From Tillus elongatus (Eukaryota; Arthropoda; Insecta; Coleoptera; Cleridae): a stretch of DNA of 64,000 nucleotides. The translations under genes and the position numbers were made by a program. The stretch lies in contig OZ023270.1 of NCBI GenBank assembly GCA_964006375.1, positions 75,920,391-75,984,390 of the forward strand. Reading direction: 5' to 3'. Each line of letters opens with the position of its first letter. The stretch's first letter is position 1. Shown in pieces: positions 52,283-64,000 of this stretch. A model generated the notes under the pieces. It was given only the letters and a program-made list of their open reading frames with translations. It made no database searches and was not told where the DNA came from.

Positions 52283-53252
52283 CTATGAGCTATCAGAATC
52301 AACAGATGTTTCTTGTAATCTACTCAACTCTGCCATCTCTATTGGTTCGACATCGGGGTAGGCCTTCTCGACACCCGTTCTTCTTTTCTTCGGCAGTGCT
52401 GACCTTTTCTTAGTTTTCTTCTGAATCCTCCATAGTATATAGATAACGGCTATAATTACTATAGCTACTGTTGCTGTGGTGGCCAGGCTCGTTATTATAG
52501 AAGCGTGCGTGACCGTGCGCTATCGTATTCCTTGGAGATGTCCTCCTCTTGTAGTTCTTCCTGAGCGATGTCCGTTAAATCATCATATGGGCGAACGACT
52601 CTTCTTGGGGAATTGTCGCTGGACTGCTTAAGGATTTTGAAAACGTCAAGTTGGTTGGCACTAGTTTCACGAACCCGCCTATGATCGGCACTCCCTCTAT
52701 CTGCTTGGGAGTTAGCACCATAGTTTTTGTCTTGATGATACAGTCTTGGGAGATGGATATAATGCCATACTGCTTCATCGTAACTTCTTCCCTTTGGCCG
52801 TTACATATGATTGCAACTCTAGCTTCTCGTTGGTTGATGAACATCCATGAGTTTCTAGTGTAAAGTTGCTTCCAGATTGTCGACTTGACTTTCTGGTGAT
52901 GGATTGGACACGTAATTTTGTCTTCCCTTTGGTATATCTCATCTATTATGCAGTTGTGGTTGCTGTCCATGCTTCTTACTATGGCTGGGGAACACACATA
53001 TAGATTCTCGGTGATTGGGATGCTGCTTGCGAGTTCATTGTCGGTTATCTGAAAGTCTCGTTGTTTGTTATAATCCACTCCTAGGATTTGGTTGGGTACT
53101 TCCATAGACCAATAGGTTTCGTTTTCGACCTTATACGGAATCGGAGTGACTTTGATCAGTATAAATTGCGTTACCTCTGTCACTGTGAAGTAACTGAACA
53201 GATGATTTGAAGAATTGTTTTTGCTTTGCTTCCAGAGCTCTTCCAACTCCAC
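52283..53252 (-). pseudogene. Envelope (F-like fusion glycoprotein) gene remnant, C-terminal half
   Basis: A 225-codon open frame (53252-52575) has regularly spaced cysteines, N-glycosylation-type Asn, and an NSWMFI segment followed by C-x-n GIISISQDC. This pattern is typical of the ectodomain of baculovirus-F/errantivirus-type envelope proteins found in some gypsy and BEL elements. Beyond its stop, another frame encodes one hydrophobic transmembrane stretch (about 52440-52500), then a basic/acidic cytoplasmic tail ending at 52283. The frames are out of register, the N-terminal part and furin/fusion region are not found, and the gene is non-functional. Confidence 0.55.
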
Positions 53253-54241
53253 AAAATCCAGCCTCGCCGACTCCGAGTCCTTTTGGAGTGTTTTTTTCTT
53301 TTAAACTTGACTTGATTTGACTACGCAGCGGCCATTGTTTGGTTGCTACCACGTGTCCTGCGTGTACTCTCTCCTTCTTAAATTTCCATTTGTACATATG
53401 CTTCCATTGGCGAAACTGTACTTTATACCCAGCGTCCCAACAATGTTGCTGAGTTTGTTTTGTTGGTGAGCCTCCCATTATTACTGGATGGCCATTGTAT
53501 AATTTGTGGCCTCTGCCCTTTTTTCGCTCGTACCTGACTCTGACATGCATACTCCACCCCAGTGTGTGTAAATACCTGGGTAGTTGTACTTCTTGCTGTT
53601 CGCCATTTACCCATCAACTGTTTCGCTATTTTCTCCTTGGAAGCATCGGTCAAACCATGAATTCTTACTATTGATTTTGTTGTTGTTTCCTCCCACCTTG
53701 GTATTACTATTCCATTAATTATCGCACTAACCTGAATACCTGTCTTCTGCCTGGTAGCGTACTATTTCGTCCCACTTTGGTATTGCTATTCCATTGATTA
53801 TCGGACTAACCTGAATACCTCTTTTCTGCCTGGTAGTGGGTACCACCTCGTCCCACCTGGGTTTATTCTTCCATAGTTTGAGAATTTTCAGCTTGGCTTC
53901 GATTACCACTGGCGATAGCCGCCCTAATAGGTTAAATAACTTGGCTATTGGCGATAATATTTCCCTTATTGTTACCTTTTCTGCATATTATAAGTCTACT
54001 TTCCATTTGACTCTATATTCCCTTGGTATCCAGTAGATACCAAGCGATTTGTCTGCCCCATTTGCTGGCAGCTGCAACACCTTTTTCCTTCTGCAATTTT
54101 TTTGGCAATTTTGCAATAATCTGTGATTTGTTGCTGAACCATTTATTTAAATTGGACCCACCTGATTTGGTCATTTTGTTGAGTTCTGTTGGAAATTTCT
54201 TGCTTTGATTCGGCTCCAGATAGAAGCTTATCCATATGGCA
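53253..54241 (-). pseudogene. Degenerate internal region of the BEL/Pao-like relic
   Basis: Between envelope and gag remnants, only short frames on the minus strand (53131-53550, 53423-53653) are seen and none has a domain I recognise. An ~80 bp tandem duplication ('ggtattactattcc...tgcctggtag') lies at about 53700-53860. The pol gene appears to be deleted. Confidence 0.4.
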
Positions 54242-54740
54242 TTATAAATTAAATCTTTTCTGCTCGTCTGTGGCTTCTTCTACCTCTGGTACTTCGTTTT
54301 CGAATGGGACTTCAGCGTTTAAATTAAATTTTTCATGATTGCTTCTTGACCTTGTTTTTGTGTAGAATTCAAAATTTGAATCTATTACCTTCTGGACTAG
54401 TTCTTGGAATACTGTCCGTTTCTTGTACTTGCCTGTGAAGATTGGTATTTTTATTTTTGGCAGTTTGATTAATGGTAACCTAACCCCTGAATAGTGGTGT
54501 GTTTGTTTCTTAATTGCTCTTTTTAGCATGACCATGGCGTTATCGTACCATTGGCTTAGCATCAAATGAGTTTCATCTAGAATTTCTGATTCTGTTAATT
54601 CTATTTATATCCATTATGCTGCCTTCTAGTTTTTTCCATTGCCTATCTAATATTTCTATCATGATTTCATACTTGGTAAGTATAGTGTTATCGTCCAACC
54701 TTTCTCCTTCTTCTAATTTTAGGATAATTCGGTTTACCCA
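54242..54740 (-). pseudogene. Gag fragment of the BEL/Pao-like relic
   Basis: The 107-codon open frame contains LPKIKIPIFTGKYKK, followed by VFQELVQKVIDSN. This matches the 'LPKLxLPxFxGxxxxWxxFxxxFxxxI' signature at the start of the DUF1759-type Gag of BEL/Pao elements. A conserved Trp is replaced by Arg. Upstream frames towards 54740 look like the preceding helical part with a frame break near 54590, and end abruptly at the hairpin of an HX copy. Confidence 0.6.
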
Positions 54741-54745
54741 TAATT

Positions 54746-54874
54746 AGTGAATTTTCGTAGAAAAAAATTCACTAATGGGGAGATCCCGACTTTTGAATTT
54801 TGAAAAATTTTTGCAAATGAGCGCGAACTAGGACCTCTAGAACCCATATCCGGGGTCAGTTTCAATTTTTATAT

Positions 54875-54972
<98 letters not shown>

Positions 54973-55727
54973 CACACTGATAACGCAAAAAATAATGGGC
55001 CGATTTTAATGAAATTTGGTGTGTACCTTTATTTTGTAAATGGCTTGGATAAGTTCGTTAGTCAGGAAAATCGGACGAGGTTTTCCGGGAAAATTTTAAG
55101 TTTTCATTCGAAAAAAATTCTTATCTTAAGAAATAATGGGCCAATGTTAATAAAATTTGGCATGTACCTTCTTTTTGTAAATGTCTTTGACAAATTTGTT
55201 AGCCAGGAAAATCTGACGAGGTTTTCTGAGGAAATTTTGAGTTTTTTCACAAAAAATATTCGTATCTCAAAAAATAATGGGCCTATTTTAATAAAATTTG
55301 GCACGTACCTTCCTTTTGTAAATGGCTTTGACAAGGTGGTTAGTCAGGAAAATCGGACGAGGTTTTCCGGGAAAATTTTGAGTTTTCATTCGAAAAAAAA
55401 TTTTATCTGAAAGAATAATAGGCCGATCTTAATACAATTTGGCATGTACCTTCCTTTTGTAAATGTATTTGATAAGTTCGTTAATCAGAAAAATCGGACG
55501 AGGTTTTCCGGGAAAATTTTGAGTTTTCATTTGAAAAATTTTTATCTTAAAAAATAAAAAATCTATGATAACCAAATTTTGTAGGTACGTTTGCGATATA
55601 AAAGGTAAACTATACACCAAAATTTAGATTTCTATCTTACAAGAAAAAAAAGTTATAATAAAATATTTTGTGGCAGATCATTTCTAGGAAAATTCACTAC
55701 CATAACGCACTTGCTGCGTCCAGGCTT
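54746..55727 (-). repeat. HX copy with a four-fold tandem repeat of its body
   Basis: Terminal hairpin at about 54746-54777, TA core at 54878-54968, then four tandem ~140 bp units starting near 54991, 55131, 55274 and 55414 (each with 'aataatgggcc...gaaaatcggacgaggttttc'), a short head, and the terminus CGCACTTGCTGCGTCC at about 55723. The 147-codon frame over the tandem units is repeat sequence, not a gene. Confidence 0.75.
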
Positions 55728-55877
55728 TTTATTTTAGTTCTCTCGAACGTCTTGTGATTTTAGTGAATTTTCGTAGAAAAAAATCACTAATGGGGAGATC
55801 CCGACTTTTGAATCTTGAAAAAATTTTTGCAAATGAACGCGAACTAGGACCCCTAGAACCCATATCCGGGCTCAGTT

Positions 55878-59520
<3,643 letters not shown>

Positions 59521-60509
59521 CACACCGATAACTCAAAAAATAATGGGCCGATTTTGATAAAATTTGGGAGATACCTTCCTTTTGTAAATGGCTTGGATGA
59601 GTTCGTTAGTCAGGAAAATCGGACGGGGTTTTCCGGGAAAATGTTGAGTTTTAATTCGAAAAATTTTTATATCTCCGGAATTAACAAAGTAAGGGCAACC
59701 AAATTTGGTACGCGAGTTAATAACATCATAGGTAAGCTACCTACCAAAATTTAGCTTTGTAGGTTAAAGGACAAAAGTTACAGGCATTTAAAGTAAAATA
59801 AATTTGGGTTTTCCTCAAAACGTGTTGGCTATAGAGTTTATCGTTTAATGGTATATCATTTTTGTCAAATTTTCGTAAAAAATCATTAAAGCTCAATATA
59901 TCCGTTATTATGCAAGTTACGAAAAGAATGGTATACATTAATTATAGGGTGTCTTAAGCTACATCTAAAAAAATATTTCCACAATTACAAGGCGGTCCAT
60001 AAGTCGTTGGTGATTCAAATTTTTTTTTAAATTGTACACGCCCTATGTTATTGCATTTTTGCATTTTCCATCGAAATATAATACATCTCTGTAAGAAAAG
60101 AAATTCGGGACACAGCAAGTGCGTTATGGTTACGAATTTTTTAATCGAACACGCCCTATGTTTATTGCATTTTTGCATTTTCCATCGAAATATAATACAT
60201 CTTTGTAAGAAAAGAAATTCTGGACGCAGCAAGTGCGTTATGTTAGCGAATTTTCATTCAATGCTTCAAATTTGAATAGCTCAATTTGCTATTAACCAAG
60301 ATTGACCAGGAAATCAGTTTTTTCGGGAACAATTTAAGTTTACTTTCGGAAATTGTTGTATATTTTCAAACAATAAAGTTATTTTGATGAAACGTGGCAT
60401 ATTGTTTCTACTATAAAGATTGATGCCTGCTTTCTTAAAAAACATGTTAGTTATTAAAATCATTTTTATGAAAATTCACTACCATAACGCACTTGCTGCG
60501 CCCAGAAGT

Positions 60510-61125
60510 TTTTATTTTTAGTTTCCTTAAGTTTATTTGATTTAATAAATATATGTAGTTTTTGGTTACCTTGTCTGATTCCTAGTTCTTTTTGAATTGG
60601 ATCTTATTTTGTCGCTTGTGACCTTATTTTGCCTTTAGTCCTGTATTCGTGCTTTTTGTGGACGCTTGTGACCTTGATTGCTTTGATTACTTTGAATTTG
60701 ACTCTGTATAGGTGCTCTGCTTCAAACTGACCTTGTATTGGTGCTTTGTTTTTGAAACTGACCTTGCATGGGTGCTTTTCTGGACGCTTGTGTCCTTAAT
60801 TACTTTGAATTGGAACTGACATTATATTGGTACTTCCCTGGACGCTTGTGTCCTATATTTTCTTTGAATTTGGACGCTTCTGTCCTTTATTTCCTCTGGA
60901 TTTGGACGCTTCTGTCCTTTATTTACTTTGGATTTGGACGCCTTTGTCCTATATTTGCTTTTACCTAAAATAAAGAAGGTATTTGGAGACTTGGGTTAAA
61001 TAATGTTTTTAAAGGATAGTTGATTTTTTTAAATGAAGAATTTTTAGTGCGCACTATGTCACCAACGGCACTGGTTACTAGTTCATCGAAGGACGATGTT
61101 CTTCAACTGTTGGCTCGAAGGACCA
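60510..61125 (-). repeat. Leader of the BEL/Pao-like relic with a ~36 bp tandem repeat
   Basis: About 60650-60960 holds imperfect repeats of 'ggacgcttctgtcctttatt' type with 'actttgaatttgga' spacers. Frames on both strands are stop-ridden or low-complexity. The region lies between the nested HX block and the primer-site-like sequence at 61112-61125. Confidence 0.55.
61112..61125 (-). other. Primer binding site-like sequence
   Basis: On the minus strand TGGTCCTTCGAGCC begins directly after the AACA end of the 5' LTR, in the position of a tRNA primer site. I recall this sequence as common in BEL/Pao elements, but the tRNA cannot be assigned with certainty here. Confidence 0.5.
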
Positions 61126-61634
61126 TGTTCAGGTAGCGGAGGATAATTAGGCAATAACTTTTATGACTAGGATAATATGGAAATGGTAACGATATAGTAA
61201 AATTTAATAATAAAAATAAATTAACAATTTTTTACAAACTAATTTAGCCGAATAAAATTTAAAACCAAATCTGCACATAATTAAATTAAAAAGTCTCGCG
61301 TCTTTACATTTTAAGAATCTAATCAAAAATCTCTCGTAATGTATACAAACACTAACCTTGCTTATTCCACATTCTTAACAATGCACAATCATCAATAGTC
61401 AGCATTCTTAAGTGTTGCAATCTGCAACTTCAACAAGGTATTATTTGCATAAACCTGTAATATGAGCAATTCCAGGTCAATAATTATAATTTCTATGCGA
61501 CTTACTTAATTATAAAAGATATTACTTGGATTTATGATAGCCAATTTTCCTATAACTATTATAATATAAAATTATTATTAAATATATTTTCACGCCTCGA
61601 GCCGCCTTCTAGGTCGCTTTGGGTTCCATGAACA
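61126..61634 (-). repeat. 5' LTR of the BEL/Pao-like relic
   Basis: 509 bp, plus-strand TGTTCAGG...ATGAACA, homologous to 51735-52244, with CAGAT outside it. Confidence 0.72.
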
Positions 61635-61959
61635 CAGATAGTATCCTCGGTTTAAAGAATATTTAGCAAATTGAAATTCAGGAAAATTAATACATTTTCA
61701 ACAGGATAGTAAAGATTAATTGGCAAATCTCATAGATAGTATAAAATAATGTGATATTAAATGAACAACATGAGTGGTACCAATAATATTTAAAAGCGAC
61801 TACAGTTACATGAAATAAGTTTCATAATATCTATAATAACACTAACCTTACAAATCAAAACTACACTCGTACCCTAGGTATATTTGTTCCGTTATCAGAA
61901 CAAGAGTCTGTAACAGGTGAATGTGGAGACATAGTAGCTGTCACATGTAGAAATAAGAG

Positions 61960-62340
61960 GCGGCATCCTTTATATTAACATCTTTAAACAAAGGAGAAAT
62001 AAACCAAGATACAGGACACTTTATGGTGACATGAATAACACACGAGATGTTTATAACTCGTCAAGAAGACACCTTATAACATACATGAGATACGGTCACG
62101 GACTACACAAGGAAGAAACACTTCCTTCACAGGATCGACTATTCAATATTGACGTCGTTTGTGCCCTTTGTGGCACGTAAAATGGTTATTAATGAAATAT
62201 GTATATCAACTCATTTGTACAATAGTAAAGCAAGATGTCAGAACTATTATAGGTACCTATATAAAGATGATAATGTATTTGGACAATGTTCGCTTAGCAT
62301 ATTTTTAGATAATTGTCGTAGGAAAAAAATAGCTTGTTAG
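61960..62340 (+). pseudogene. LINE ORF2 C-terminus relic
   Basis: The plus strand shows a RHLITYMRYGHG-like segment, then CALCGT, followed after a stop by a frame (62149-62340) with CSLSIFLDN and YNSKARCQNYYRYL-like sequence. This resembles the knuckle region after RNase H in jockey/I-type LINEs. Stop codons and frame changes are frequent. It is weaker than the other LINE calls. Confidence 0.4.
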
Positions 62341-62451
62341 AAAATAGCGATTTAGATTTTCATTTTTTTTTTCAAATGTGCGCGAACTATAACCCTTAGA
62401 ACCAATATCTCCAGTTATTTTTATTTTATATGTTCGTATATTGATATACAG

Positions 62452-63661
<1,210 letters not shown>

Positions 63662-64000
63662 TTTACTTAATTATACCTAGCAATTACGCGTTTTGTACAA
63701 CAGACCAATAGAAAATAACACTTCGTCACAACATTATTAAAATTTAAAACTTTCAGAGAAGGTCTCATGCAACATGTGGTTCTTGTAAACCTGTTGATTG
63801 ACAGTTGACTTTTCTGTCATGACATATGAGGCAGGCGTGCCAACTGAGAGATGACCGACTGAAAACTTTCTGTCAGAAGCTCATAAAAGCAAACCAAAGA
63901 GTGTAGATGGCTTTAAAATCATTGACTTGTGAAATTTTTAGGAACCATTGACCGGAAAACAAACTGCTACGAATAACGTTATACTTATGACAGATTTATT
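63662..64000. other. Unassigned sequence to window end
   Basis: No gene or repeat recognised. Confidence 0.4.

Noticed and set aside
54967..55410. 147-codon ORF with internal repeats
   Set aside because: Non-coding ~140 bp tandem units of an HX copy; the same frames recur as short ORFs in other HX bodies.
60768..60968. 66-codon hydrophobic ORF
   Set aside because: Derives from the ~36 bp tandem repeat in the leader of the BEL/Pao-like relic.

Overview
This is an AT-rich, gene-poor eukaryotic window, almost certainly from an arthropod and probably an insect. The pointers are a Ty3/gypsy element primed by tRNA-Leu, a BEL/Pao-like element with an envelope-type third gene, a DD41D Tc1/mariner transposon, jockey/CR1/LOA-type LINE fragments, a Penelope-like GIY-YIG fragment, and more than twenty long (TA)n tracts. 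I could not support any intact host gene, rRNA, tRNA or CRISPR array. Nearly everything recognisable is a mobile element inserted into another mobile element.

The dominant component is one dispersed non-autonomous repeat, called HX here. A full copy is about 1.3-1.4 kb. It opens with GGACGCAGCAAGTGCG..., carries the inverse of that terminus about 310 bp inside, has a long unique body and a (TA)n core, and ends with a hairpin (TAGTGAATTTTC...GAAAATTCACTA). Copies lie in both orientations, abut head to tail, and nest in one another. The architecture resembles Helentron-associated elements (HINE/DINE-1 type), but this is inference.

Layout: 1-8.7 kb, HX copies and a LINE C-terminus remnant. 9.1-10.4 kb, a broken mariner-type transposase split by a (GACAGACC)n-containing repeat. 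10.4-17.3 kb, HX copies, a LINE RNase H fragment and a duplicated ~0.7 kb sequence. 17.5-25.4 kb, two inverted ~1.8-1.96 kb composite HX units flanking a Penelope-like/LINE cluster with hammerhead-ribozyme motifs. 26.5-34.6 kb, an HX copy split by a young, apparently intact Ty3/gypsy element with identical-looking LTRs. 34.8-41.5 kb, more HX copies, one split by a LOA-like LINE. 42.7-50.4 kb, three degenerate LINEs. 51.7-61.6 kb, a relic BEL/Pao-like element on the minus strand with a CAGAT target duplication. Its gag region is interrupted by HX copies, one of which was itself hit by a DD41D mariner inside its TA core. That core also contains a 1.42 kb uninterrupted GT array. 62-64 kb, a LINE relic and a last HX copy.

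The coherent working units are the gypsy element (LTR promoter, tRNA-Leu primer site, Gag, a -1 frameshift signal, Pol, polypurine tract, LTR) and the mariner (one transposase between ~340 bp inverted repeats). The rest is decayed or non-autonomous.
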